DNA of 11,075 nt, from NCBI GenBank assembly GCA_031548875.1, contig JAVBQQ010000041.1, positions 1 to 11,075 of the forward strand, read 5' to 3'. Each line of letters opens with the position of its first letter. Position 1 is the stretch's first letter. The DNA is from JAAYCI01 sp031548875 (GTDB lineage: Bacteria; Bacillota; Clostridia; Oscillospirales; Ruminococcaceae). The notes beneath the pieces are model-generated. The model worked only from the letters and a program-made list of their open reading frames with translations. It had not been told where the DNA came from and ran no database searches. Both the position numbers and the translations under genes were made by a program. Below, in pieces: positions 1 to 7,432 of the stretch.

Positions 1-1
1 C

Positions 2-157
2 GGCGTCATGGGCGCCTTTGCCTTCGTGGGCGTCCTCGGCATCATCAGCCTGATCCTTGTATCGCTCTTCAAGCCCGCCCGCATCAAGGCCCTGGACGAC
101 AAGTACCGCGCCGAGGCCGGCAAGCCCCTCGACGACGCACTTGTCGGGCGCAAATAG
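2..157 (+). CDS. C-terminal end of a membrane protein, probably an MFS transporter (5' end outside window)
   Basis: Only the last 51 codons are present; the frame is open from position 2 and stops at TAG 155-157. The visible part is one hydrophobic helix (about residues 1-23, small residues then Ile/Leu/Val) followed by a charged hydrophilic tail of about 28 residues ending in GRK. A last transmembrane helix plus a short cytoplasmic tail is the usual end of a 12-helix Major Facilitator protein, and the window carries another MFS carrier at its right end. No diagnostic MFS motif is left in this fragment, so the family is an inference. It points toward the flavoprotein gene and shares the hairpin at 299-341 with it. 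Any multi-pass membrane protein could end this way. Confidence 0.6.
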   Translation, partial: GVMGAFAFVGVLGIISLILVSLFKPARIKALDDKYRAEAGKPLDDALVGRK

Positions 158-298
158 GATACGCTCCTCCGGGCGCATCTTGGCCGCTTTTGTTAAAAAC
201 GACGACGCAAAGGCCAAGACTGATAGCTAAACGGCAGGCCGGAGCAAACGGACACCCATATCTTGGTACCATACCTTTTCGATACACCAATCGAACCA

Positions 299-341
299 AA
301 GCGCGGATGCTGCCCCTCAAAAGGGGGCGGCATCCGCGCTT
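299..341. terminator. bidirectional rho-independent-type terminator between convergent genes
   Basis: Bases 299-316 pair with 324-341: 18 bp including one G-U pair, with a 7-base loop (tcaaaag). On the right arm the stem runs into TTGTTT. On the left arm the complementary strand runs into TTTGG. The T-tracts are short, so efficiency is uncertain, but the stem is long and GC-rich and lies between two converging genes (stops at 157 and 369). Apart from this hairpin, positions 158-368 show no gene that I can support. Confidence 0.8.
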
Positions 342-368
342 GTTTGCGTTGTCCATCCATTTAAAAAC

Positions 369-1727
369 CTATCCGCCCGCACCCGCTTCCCGCTTTGCCT
401 TTTGGGCAATCGCGGCGTTCGCCGTCACCAGCAGCGCGTCCCATGGCACGGCGAAGGGCGGCGCGTAGGCGAGGTCCAGCTCGGCCATGTCGTGGATGGT
501 ATGCCCGCCCTGGATCATCGCGGCGATCACGTCGATGCGCTTGCCCGCCTGGGGCGAACCCACGATCTGCCCGCCCAGGATGCGGTCGCTTTCCTCCTCG
601 ATCACCAGCTTCACCGTCATCTGCCCTCCGCCAGGGTACGCCCGCACGATGGTGTCGGCCGTGGTGGCAAACGTCCAGGTGGCAAGGCCGGCGGCTTCGG
701 CTTCCTTTTGGCTCAGGCCAGTGCGGCTGCCTTCCATATCCATTGCCTTAAAGATGGAACTGCCCAGCACACCCCCGAACACCGCGCTGCCGCCACCGGC
801 GTTCTCCCCGGCAATGCGCCCCTGCTTGTTGGCCGTGGTACCCAGGGGGATCCACACCTCGCCCCCCGTTACGATGTGTTTGGCCGTGGCGCAGTCCCCC
901 GCGGCGTACACGTCGGGCAGGCTGGTTTCCATCCTGTCATTCACGCGGATGGCCCCCCGCACGCCCAGTTCGGCGCCGGCCGCGGCCGCCATCTCGCTGT
1001 TGGGCACAAGGCCCACCGCCACGAGGATGAGGTCCGCCTTCAGTGTGCGTTTGGGCGTCATGACGAGGGCCCCATCGCCGTCCGGTGCGATGGCCGTGGC
1101 CGATTCGCCCGTGTGGATGTGCACGCCCCGCTCTTCGTAGTGCGCCCGGATGCGCGCGGCCATCTCCTCGTCCAGCGTGGGCAGCAGCTGGGGCGCCATC
1201 TCCACGATCGACACATCCGCGCCGCATCCCAGCAGGGCGTCCGCCATCTCCACACCAATCACCCCGCCTCCGATGATGGCCGCCTGCTTCACCCGACCGC
1301 TGCGCAACGCCTTCGTGATCGCGATGATGTCGTCGTAGTTGTTCACCGTATGCACGCATGGCAGGTCGATCCCGGGGATGGCCGGACGGACGGGACGCGC
1401 CCCGGTGGCAACCACCAGCTTGTCGTAGCCCATCGTCAGGCTCTCCCCGCCCGGCGCCCGGATGGCGACCTCCTTCCTGCCTGCGTCGAACGCAGTGGCG
1501 CGATGCCCCAGATGCAGCTCCACCCCGCTGTCGCGGAACTCCTGCGGCGTGCGTTTCACCAGCACGTCCAGCAGGCCCTGTGCGTAATAGGGGAAGCTGC
1601 ACGCCGAATAGGACACCTGCTCCTCGTCGGTATACACCACCACCTGGTTGTCCCGGCTCATGCGCCTGGCTTTGGCGGCGGCGCTCATACCGGCGGCCAC
1701 CCCGCCAATGATCACGATCTTCGCCAT
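369..1727 (-). CDS. FAD-dependent NAD(P)H oxidoreductase, CoA-disulfide reductase / NADH oxidase family
   Basis: This 452-residue protein has the two-dinucleotide-fold layout of the pyridine nucleotide-disulfide oxidoreductases. The N-terminal FAD fold is GGVAAGMSAAAKARR (8-22). A single redox Cys lies at residue 43 in SACSFPYY, where CoA-disulfide reductases and water-forming NADH oxidases carry their active Cys. The NAD(P)H fold is GGGVIGVE (153-160), the second FAD motif is VYAAGDCA (273-280), and the C-terminal dimerisation domain contains LAYAPPF (419-425), whose Tyr is conserved in CoA-disulfide reductases. There is no C-terminal rhodanese domain. The start is supported by GGGAGG nine bases upstream. 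The reading frame begins 21 bp after the stop of the RdhA-like gene, so the two are very likely co-transcribed, and it may supply electrons to that protein. Alternatives are thiol/CoA-disulfide or polysulfide reduction, or O2 detoxification; the family is clear but the substrate is not. Confidence 0.9.
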   Translation of the reverse strand: MAKIVIIGGVAAGMSAAAKARRMSRDNQVVVYTDEEQVSYSACSFPYYAQGLLDVLVKRTPQEFRDSGVELHLGHRATAFDAGRKEVAIRAPGGESLTMGYDKLVVATGARPVRPAIPGIDLPCVHTVNNYDDIIAITKALRSGRVKQAAIIGGGVIGVEMADALLGCGADVSIVEMAPQLLPTLDEEMAARIRAHYEERGVHIHTGESATAIAPDGDGALVMTPKRTLKADLILVAVGLVPNSEMAAAAGAELGVRGAIRVNDRMETSLPDVYAAGDCATAKHIVTGGEVWIPLGTTANKQGRIAGENAGGGSAVFGGVLGSSIFKAMDMEGSRTGLSQKEAEAAGLATWTFATTADTIVRAYPGGGQMTVKLVIEEESDRILGGQIVGSPQAGKRIDVIAAMIQGGHTIHDMAELDLAYAPPFAVPWDALLVTANAAIAQKAKREAGAGG

Positions 1728-1748
1728 ACAGGCAATCCTCCCTGCAGG

Positions 1749-2939
1749 TTATTTTTTGTCCCGGCCATCGTCCTGGCGCGCCGATGTGTCCGGTATCTTC
1801 AGGGTCTTGTCCTCAGGGCCCACCCGCTCCAGGTCAAACCACCACTTGTCCGTCTCCTCGCGCGGGTCTTTAAAGCCGCTCGCGCGCAGCTGCTCCGCCT
1901 TTGCGTCGGCCTTGGCGTGCAGCCATTCGATGGAGCCGTCCCAGCCCTCATACTCCTCCGGCGCGCCGCCCCAGGGGCAGTTTTTGCTGCACCGCCCGCA
2001 CACGCACCCCTCTTTGTTCAGCACGTTGAACGTCTGGCAGCCGCGCACGTTGATCTCCCACACCTCGTAGCCGTTGTAGACAGTCTTGTTGCCCTTTATG
2101 GATTTTGTGGGGCACACGTCCTGACAGATGGTGCAGCGGGCGCAATATTCCTGCAGTCCGATGTCGATGGGCTTGTCGATGGCCAGCGGCATGTCGGTGA
2201 GCACTGCGGCAGCCTTGAAATTGGAGCCGAGAAAGGGATTCACCGCGCTGCTCATCTTGCTTGCTTCGCCAAGGCCGGCCATCAGCACCAGGGGTATCAT
2301 CACCGTCTGGTAGGTGAACATGTTGGACACGTCCGCCTCGAAGCCCAGCCGGCGGATGTAGTTCGCCATCGTCTCTGTCTGGCAGGCCAGGCGCTGGTAC
2401 GCCTGGAAGCTCACCGGGTCGAATATCCAGTCGTACCCGCTGGAGCAAACAACCGTGGACAGGTTTTTGCGCGCCAGCAGCACAATGGCGTATTTGTACA
2501 TTTTGGTGATCTCATTGCCCTGGGCGTCATGGGTGAACACCGCCCATTCGGGCACCTCGCAGATGCCCACCTGGTCTGCGCCAAGAAAGATGCCCATGCT
2601 TTTTACGTGCCGTGCCAGCACGCGCGGATCCTCTGGTATGGGAGCCTTCTTTTCCGCCACAGGGTTGTTGCGTATCTCGTTCAGGTGACGCTGTACACTG
2701 GTCAGTGCGGCACCTATGGGCTCGGTCACGGTCATCAGCGGCGCCATCTTCCGCACACGCTCCCCGTACTCGCCGCTCATCGCCTTGCCAAAAGCAGAGT
2801 CGCGCTCGTCCGGCCGCAGGTGCGGCCCCACGTGCACGTTCACCGTCGGCTCCCCCACCCTCTTCAGCTTGTCCGAGGGATAGGGACCGATCTGCCGGTT
2901 ATCGTACAGGATATCGCGGTATTTGATATCATTCGCCAT
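1749..2939 (-). CDS. reductive dehalogenase (RdhA)-like corrinoid/iron-sulfur protein, no Tat signal
   Basis: This 396-residue, apparently cytoplasmic protein resembles the catalytic core of RdhA reductive dehalogenases, which use a corrinoid and two [4Fe-4S] clusters to cleave carbon-halogen bonds. Visible hallmarks are GLGE (222-225); TDMPLAIDKPIDIG (248-261), close to the family's TDLPLxxDKPIDxG block; a first cluster CxxCxxCxxxCP (Cys266, 269, 272, 276); and a second cluster Cx12Cx2Cx3CP (Cys301, 314, 317, 321), exactly the RdhA spacing. Tyr181 (in AYQRLA, followed by YIRRLGF) sits where I expect the catalytic Tyr. The Arg of the usual GPRVR stretch seems replaced (GSNFK, 238-242), leaving Lys242 as the possible partner. 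No twin-arginine leader or membrane helix is seen, and no RdhB anchor gene is adjacent. The start at 2939 is set by AGGGAGG seven bases upstream. It is first in an operon with the flavoprotein. Family membership is firm; substrate, and even dehalogenation itself, are inference. Confidence 0.85.
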   Translation of the reverse strand: MANDIKYRDILYDNRQIGPYPSDKLKRVGEPTVNVHVGPHLRPDERDSAFGKAMSGEYGERVRKMAPLMTVTEPIGAALTSVQRHLNEIRNNPVAEKKAPIPEDPRVLARHVKSMGIFLGADQVGICEVPEWAVFTHDAQGNEITKMYKYAIVLLARKNLSTVVCSSGYDWIFDPVSFQAYQRLACQTETMANYIRRLGFEADVSNMFTYQTVMIPLVLMAGLGEASKMSSAVNPFLGSNFKAAAVLTDMPLAIDKPIDIGLQEYCARCTICQDVCPTKSIKGNKTVYNGYEVWEINVRGCQTFNVLNKEGCVCGRCSKNCPWGGAPEEYEGWDGSIEWLHAKADAKAEQLRASGFKDPREETDKWWFDLERVGPEDKTLKIPDTSARQDDGRDKK

Positions 2940-2946
2940 TGTGCAT

Positions 2947-2953
2947 CCTCCCT
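2947..2953 (-). promoter_or_regulatory. ribosome binding site that fixes the start of the RdhA-like gene
   Basis: On the minus strand this reads AGGGAGG, seven bases before the ATG at 2939-2937. It favours that start over an in-frame ATG at 3029. The longer start would place 30 residues rich in Gln, Arg and Gly ahead of the conserved protein and would lie upstream of the predicted transcription start. Confidence 0.8.
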
Positions 2954-3017
2954 GTGGGTGTTGGCTTTGGCCGCCTGGTATTTGTCTTTGGCGGGCTGCA
3001 TGTGTCCTCTGTGTTCC

Positions 3018-3023
3018 ATTATA
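3018..3023 (-). promoter_or_regulatory. -10 element (TATAAT) of the leftward rdhA-like/flavoprotein operon
   Basis: The minus strand has a perfect TATAAT here, about 80 bases upstream of the start codon at 2939. At the proper distance upstream there is no recognisable -35; the sequence is GC-rich and contains an inverted repeat (3033-3046). A good -10 with no -35 is typical of an activator-dependent promoter. The predicted leader is about 70 bases. Confidence 0.5.
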
Positions 3024-3032
3024 CCGCATGCG

Positions 3033-3046
3033 GGCGCGGCTGCGCC
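3033..3046. promoter_or_regulatory. inverted repeat in the -35/spacer region of the rdhA-like promoter
   Basis: GGCGC (3033-3037), four bases, then GCGCC (3042-3046) form a dyad upstream of the minus-strand TATAAT. An 8-base palindrome, CGCATGCG (3025-3032), abuts it. The position fits an operator, but GC-rich DNA makes such short dyads by chance, and neither resembles the CprK dehalobox (TTAAT-N4-ATTAA). Confidence 0.25.
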
Positions 3047-3210
3047 AGCCCTGGGTGGCGTGGCAGGCGGTGGCTGATGGTTGGAGTGTCCGGTCATTTT
3101 TTACGTCACATTGTTATCATTCTTATACTGTATTATAAGGATGAACCTCAAAAAACGCCTCTGGTTACTCCGAATTTGCATCATTTTGAGATTTATTTGT
3201 GAATTATGTA

Positions 3211-3228
3211 TTAAAAATGTAAATTTAA
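3211..3228. promoter_or_regulatory. AT-rich dyad, possible operator or UP-type element upstream of the surface-protein promoter
   Basis: TTAAA (3211-3215) and TTTAA (3224-3228) form an inverted repeat with an 8-base spacer, ending directly before the candidate -35 at 3230. The site could be bound by a regulator or simply contact the RNA polymerase alpha subunit. In this AT-rich stretch a 5-bp dyad can occur by chance. Confidence 0.25.
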
Positions 3229-3229
3229 C

Positions 3230-3257
3230 TTGCTATTCTGCCGATATTGAGTAATAT
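3230..3257 (+). promoter_or_regulatory. candidate promoter of the InlB-repeat surface protein gene
   Basis: A -35 like TTGCTA (3230-3235), 16 bases, then a -10 like TAATAT (3252-3257). A small dyad ATATT-gagt-AATAT (3244-3257) covers the -10 and could be an operator. Transcription would begin near 3264, giving a leader of roughly 95 bases. An alternative pair further upstream is TTTACG (3100-3105) with TATACT (3124-3129), spacer 18. Confidence 0.4.
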
Positions 3258-3358
3258 AGTTATGCGGGAAAAGTCTGTATACATATTGCTTTCGCCAAAT
3301 GGGCTTTTGACCGCACCGATATGAGCATCCGTCAACCACGCAAGGAATTGAGAGGGCC

Positions 3359-6300
3359 ATGAAAAAGACGAAACACGAGTTTTTAAAAAGAGCGGTTGCA
3401 ATCCTGGCCACAGTAGGCCTGTTTGCCACGCTCGTCCCCATCAGCGCGCTGGCGTCCGCCGGCGACACGGCGGAGAACGGGCAGCCGCAGGCCGTCTCGT
3501 CTGCCGTCGCTTCTGGCGTCGAAACGGACAACGTGCAGGTTCCGGCCGCCGAGGAGGCGCAGCCGGTGCTATTTGACGTATATTATTACGATGGCGACAA
3601 CAACCTGTTTTCCCAGACGCAGGCCGAGCAGGGCGCCGCGCTGAGCGCGCCGGCCACACAGCCGGCCGCGCCCGAGGGCAGCCGTTTTGCAGGCTGGTTC
3701 GAGCAGGACGCCACCGAGCCCTATTCGTTCGAGGGCAGCAGTGTGGCCGGCGAACTCAAGCTGTACGCCCACTACGAAGCCGAAGAGCCCACGCCCGAAA
3801 AGGATCAACCGGCCCCCGGCGCCCAAGACGCCGACACACCGGATACCGATACACCTGACGCGGACACGTCGGACGCCAATACGCCCGATGCTGCCGATCT
3901 GACGGACCCGGCCATCACAAACACCCCGGATGCCGACGCGCCGAACGCCCCCGTGCCGGCAGGCGCCGACACCAAGACTCCCACCCTGCCCCGCGTGCAG
4001 GCCGGCGCCCCGTCGGCGAGCGACGACAAGCTTGCCGCCCCTGCGGCCAGCAGCGAGCATACCGTCACCTTCGTGGTGGACGGAAGTCCCTTCAAAACCA
4101 TCACTGTGCAGGACGAGACGCTTGTCTCCCTGCCCAAGGCTCCCGCCGGCGCCCAGCCTTTCGTGGGCTGGTACACCGAAGGCGGCCTCCCCTTTAATCC
4201 CCAAGAGGTCGTCACCTCAGACCTGACGCTGACCGCCAAGTACAGCGCGTCGGCCGTGCTTGTCACCTATCTGGACACCGACGGTTCGGTGCTGGAAGTG
4301 GTGGAGGGCACCATCGGCCAGGCGGCGCCCACCCCCAGCCGGCGGCCCACCGTGGCCATGGGCAAGGCGTTCCAGTGCTGGGCCTTGCAGGGCAGCACGG
4401 GCGCGTTCACCGCAACACTTACAAAAAGCGTCACTCTGGTGCCCGTGCTGGCCAACATCTCGATGGCCGTCTTCGTCACCCAGGGCAGCGAGGTGGACCC
4501 CCAGACCGAGAGCGGCGCCTTTTATGCCACCCAGCCCAAGCCCGACCCCACCCGCGACGGCTACACCTTCGATGGCTGGTCCCCCAACGAGGACGGCACC
4601 GGCAACTTCAATTTTGGCAAAACGGAGATCGAGGGCACGGTGTTCATCTATGCCCGCTGGAAGGAAGCAGAAGCCAACTACACGATGAACATCTGGGTGG
4701 AGAAGGCCAACGCCGGCGCACTGGGCAATCCCCTTGACGGCAACCGCGCCGGCTACGAGCTGCGCTACACCTCCATCCAGACCGGCAAAACCGGCGACGA
4801 AGTGGAGCTCTCTGAGAGCGAAACCCGCGCCGTTGCTGCCGGGGCCACCAAAGATGTAACGAACCTGCTTCTCTTCTGCGATTTCAATGCCAGCGAGAAA
4901 AAAGAGATCTCCGCCAATGGCGACACCGTTCTCAACGTGTACTTCACCCGCACGGAATTCACCTTCCACTTCACCGCCACCAAACCCAATTCGGCCGACA
5001 ACGGCCAGATCTACATTGCCAGCCAGGCCACATCTGTGGGCAGCACCTACGACCTGACCGTGAAGCTGGAGCAGGATGTGAGCCAACTGTGGCCCGTCCG
5101 CGTGGAGTATGACAATTCCGCCTATTATTTTACCAATTGGGGCGGCTACTACGGCAATGGCAGCAGCATCGTCTCTTACAGCCATCTCACCGTGGCCTTC
5201 TCCAACCCGATAGCCACGGGTGCCAACGGAAAGATCCCCAGCAACAAATACTATTACAGCATCACCAAACCCCTCCGTTTCGACGTAACGGTGGCGGCAC
5301 AGTCCACAAAGAGCCCGTACACCGAGACCCGCGTGTACTGGGTGGAACTGAGCGACGCTGAGCTGCAGACCTACCAAGCGCATGGCGGCTCCCTGCCGGA
5401 CGCCGAGGTGCGCAGCTTGACCACCGGCAACAGCACCTACAGCGGCGAGCGCTTCTACAAAAAATTCTACACGGCCAACATAAACTACCAGACAGCCGAC
5501 CCCGGCGCCTATAGTGCCAACAACAAGGGGCCCACCGCGTGGGGTTGGCCCGGCCGCGACATCATCGGCTATGAGACCATCGCCTCCGTCACTGCCGAAG
5601 GCAACCCCGCCTGCCTCACCACACAGTTCCAGGAGGTCGTGCAGAACCCGGACAATATCCGCGATTACACCCTCAACTACTTCATGCCCAGCAAGCAGTA
5701 CCAGCTCACGCTGGTCACCGGAAGCGGCAGCATCGTGGGGGGCAGCAGCCGTCTCGCCGACCAGGACAACGGCAGCTACATCGCAAGCACAAAGTACGGC
5801 GAATCGCTTTCCGCCCTGCTGCCCACCGGCGTGACAAAGACAAATGCCAGGTTCGAGGGCTGGTACCTGGACGACCAGTACATCCAGGCCTTCAAGGACA
5901 GCGGCATCACCACCATGCCCAATGCCAACCTGACACTGTACGCCAGATACCGCGGCACCGAGGTGACCGTGAACTACGTTGCCGACGGCAAGGTGGTTAA
6001 GACCCAGAACTACGCCCGCGGCAGCAAGCTGGACCCCGCCGAAGACCTGAAGGGCACCGATTTTGCAAACGCGCAAAAGGGCGCTACGGTGCCCGGCTAC
6101 GGCACCTTCCAGGGCTGGTTCTACGAGGTGGGCACAACGGATAAAGCCACGGTGGAATTCCCCGCCAGCCTCTCCCTCACCCGCGACGAGTACACACTCA
6201 CCGCAAAGCTGGACCCCGCCACCTACAACGTCACCTTTGTGGGCAGCGAGGACGGCAAGGACGTCACCTACGCAAAACAGGATGTGCGCTCGGGCGCGAA

Positions 6301-7432
6301 CAACACCCTGGCCCGCAGCGGCCACACGGCGTTTGAACCCGACAGCCGCGCAGGCTACGCCTTCAAGGGCTGGTCCACCACGCAGGGCGGCGCCGTGGCC
6401 GATTTCACCACCGCCACACGCATCCTGGAAAGCACCACCGTGTACGCCATCTGGGAGACTATACAGGTCACCCTTTCTTACGACGCAAACGGCGGCACGC
6501 TCACCCCGGCCGGCCTGCAGCAGGTGGTGGACTACGGCCAGTCGCTGCAAGACGCCTCGCTGCAGGTGCCCGGCGCCGACAGCGTGGCCCTCGAGGGCAG
6601 TACCTTCCTGGGCTGGTACACCCAGCCCGAGGGCGGCCAGCTGTTCCTTGGCAACGAGAGACTCACCCATGACATGACGGTGTACGCGCACTGGCAGGAG
6701 GACGACGTCGTCCCGCCGGTGGACCCCGTGGATCCTCAAGACCCAGTGGAGACCCCTGTCGATCCGATGGAGCCGGTGGAAGATCCTTTCGAAGCGCCCC
6801 TTCTCGATCCCCCGTCCGACCGGCCCGTGGACGTGGTGGTCCCCGTGGATGACGTGGCCCCCGTGGACATGCCCGGCGCGGCCAATACGCCCGCCACGAT
6901 CGACACCACTCCCGCCCTCCCGGCCGCTCCCGTGCTGACGCCCTTCCTTCCCCAGGCCGACCCGCCGGCCACTGAGGTGCAGCAACCCACCACGCCCGAC
7001 GTCGTGGACAATACGCCCGAAACCGCCACGCTGGACGGCAACAACGTGCCCCTGGGCAATCTGGAACAGACGGGCATGTGGAGCCTTCTCAGCCTGATCA
7101 TCGCCATCACCGGCATCCTGATCTCCCTGCTGCTGGTGCTGGGCAGCTTCTTCCGCCGCCGGCGCGAGGAAGATGCACAGGATGAGCGCGCCGAAGATAA
7201 AGAGCGCACGGACAAAAAGCGCGGCTGGTACGCAAAGCTCATCACCATGCTGCTTGGCCTTCTGCCCGCGGTCCTGTTCCTGGCCCTGGACAACATGACC
7301 CTCTCCATGGCGCTCGTCAACCAGTGGACGCTGTGGGTAGCCGTGGCCTTCGTGGTGCAGATGCTGTGCCTGGCAACCTACCTTGTGATCAAAAACCGCA
7401 AGCGTGCGGCGAAAGAGAACGCCGACCGCTAA
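3359..7432 (+). CDS. large exported cell-surface protein with eight InlB-type (Listeria-Bacteroides) repeats and a three-helix C-terminal membrane domain
   Basis: This protein has 1357 residues. The N-terminus is a signal peptide: basic MKKTKHEFLKR, a hydrophobic core (12-29), and likely cleavage after ALASA (34). Eight beta-rich repeats follow, recognised by an F-x-G-W core ending in a YA-x-W/Y strand, with Trp at residues 113, 271, 341 (degenerate, FQCW), 407, 835, 920, 1005 and 1086. An Asp/Thr/Pro repeat linker (about 159-198) separates the first two. Residues about 440-800 form a non-repeat region rich in Tyr, Asn and Ser that I do not recognise. A Pro/Asp/Val linker (1112-1234) leads to LEQTG (1235-1239), a hydrophobic helix and RRRR (1266-1269), then two more predicted helices (about 1294-1313 and 1325-1346). 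The repeats suggest an adhesin or S-layer-like role. AAGGA and GAGAGG precede the ATG; an AT-rich promoter region lies upstream and a terminator downstream. Confidence 0.88.
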   Translation: MKKTKHEFLKRAVAILATVGLFATLVPISALASAGDTAENGQPQAVSSAVASGVETDNVQVPAAEEAQPVLFDVYYYDGDNNLFSQTQAEQGAALSAPATQPAAPEGSRFAGWFEQDATEPYSFEGSSVAGELKLYAHYEAEEPTPEKDQPAPGAQDADTPDTDTPDADTSDANTPDAADLTDPAITNTPDADAPNAPVPAGADTKTPTLPRVQAGAPSASDDKLAAPAASSEHTVTFVVDGSPFKTITVQDETLVSLPKAPAGAQPFVGWYTEGGLPFNPQEVVTSDLTLTAKYSASAVLVTYLDTDGSVLEVVEGTIGQAAPTPSRRPTVAMGKAFQCWALQGSTGAFTATLTKSVTLVPVLANISMAVFVTQGSEVDPQTESGAFYATQPKPDPTRDGYTFDGWSPNEDGTGNFNFGKTEIEGTVFIYARWKEAEANYTMNIWVEKANAGALGNPLDGNRAGYELRYTSIQTGKTGDEVELSESETRAVAAGATKDVTNLLLFCDFNASEKKEISANGDTVLNVYFTRTEFTFHFTATKPNSADNGQIYIASQATSVGSTYDLTVKLEQDVSQLWPVRVEYDNSAYYFTNWGGYYGNGSSIVSYSHLTVAFSNPIATGANGKIPSNKYYYSITKPLRFDVTVAAQSTKSPYTETRVYWVELSDAELQTYQAHGGSLPDAEVRSLTTGNSTYSGERFYKKFYTANINYQTADPGAYSANNKGPTAWGWPGRDIIGYETIASVTAEGNPACLTTQFQEVVQNPDNIRDYTLNYFMPSKQYQLTLVTGSGSIVGGSSRLADQDNGSYIASTKYGESLSALLPTGVTKTNARFEGWYLDDQYIQAFKDSGITTMPNANLTLYARYRGTEVTVNYVADGKVVKTQNYARGSKLDPAEDLKGTDFANAQKGATVPGYGTFQGWFYEVGTTDKATVEFPASLSLTRDEYTLTAKLDPATYNVTFVGSEDGKDVTYAKQDVRSGANNTLARSGHTAFEPDSRAGYAFKGWSTTQGGAVADFTTATRILESTTVYAIWETIQVTLSYDANGGTLTPAGLQQVVDYGQSLQDASLQVPGADSVALEGSTFLGWYTQPEGGQLFLGNERLTHDMTVYAHWQEDDVVPPVDPVDPQDPVETPVDPMEPVEDPFEAPLLDPPSDRPVDVVVPVDDVAPVDMPGAANTPATIDTTPALPAAPVLTPFLPQADPPATEVQQPTTPDVVDNTPETATLDGNNVPLGNLEQTGMWSLLSLIIAITGILISLLLVLGSFFRRRREEDAQDERAEDKERTDKKRGWYAKLITMLLGLLPAVLFLALDNMTLSMALVNQWTLWVAVAFVVQMLCLATYLVIKNRKRAAKENADR
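3833..3952 (+). repeat. Asp-Thr-Pro/Asp-Ala coding repeat tract
   Basis: Imperfect tandem units of about 9-15 bases encode DTP, DAD and NTPDA-type steps (residues about 159-198 of the surface protein). It is an acidic, Thr/Pro-rich flexible linker between the first and second InlB-type repeats. Such tracts can vary in length by slippage, and the Thr residues could be glycosylated. Confidence 0.6.

Larger units (their letters stand above)
2940..3358. other. divergent intergenic region with an AT-rich core
   Basis: This is 419 bases between two divergently transcribed genes, with no coding sequence I can support. The left third (2940-3090) is GC-rich and holds the leftward promoter and leader. 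From about 3095 to 3300 it becomes strongly AT-rich against the genome background. That part contains a dyad TTATA-N6-TATAA (3123-3138) that includes a minus-strand TATAAT, a second dyad TTAAA-N8-TTTAA (3211-3228), and the candidate rightward promoter at 3230-3257. The 100-base leader before the start at 3359 can fold: GCGG and AAAAG (3264-3273) pair with CTTTT and CCGC (3304-3314). I match it to no known riboswitch class. Confidence 0.6.

Noticed and set aside
2940..3029. N-terminal extension of the RdhA-like protein as a possible Tat leader
   Set aside because: The 30 extra residues contain RQRQ but no RRxFLK-type motif and no hydrophobic core. The AGGGAGG site supports the start at 2939.
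402..3077. Open frame of 891 codons on the plus strand, antisense to the flavoprotein and RdhA-like genes
   Set aside because: It runs through two recognisable genes on the other strand. Its product is His/Arg/Gly/Pro-rich with no domain, as expected for the antisense frame of GC-rich codons.
1749..3358. RdhB anchor gene or a dehalobox near the RdhA-like gene
   Set aside because: No small multi-helix membrane protein is encoded on either side. The AT-rich dyad at 3211-3228 has the wrong spacing (N8 rather than N4) and lies nearer the divergent gene.
3826..3952. Periodic GACAC/CCGGA units as a CRISPR array
   Set aside because: The units are short, contiguous and in frame with a coding Asp/Thr/Pro linker; there are no spacers.
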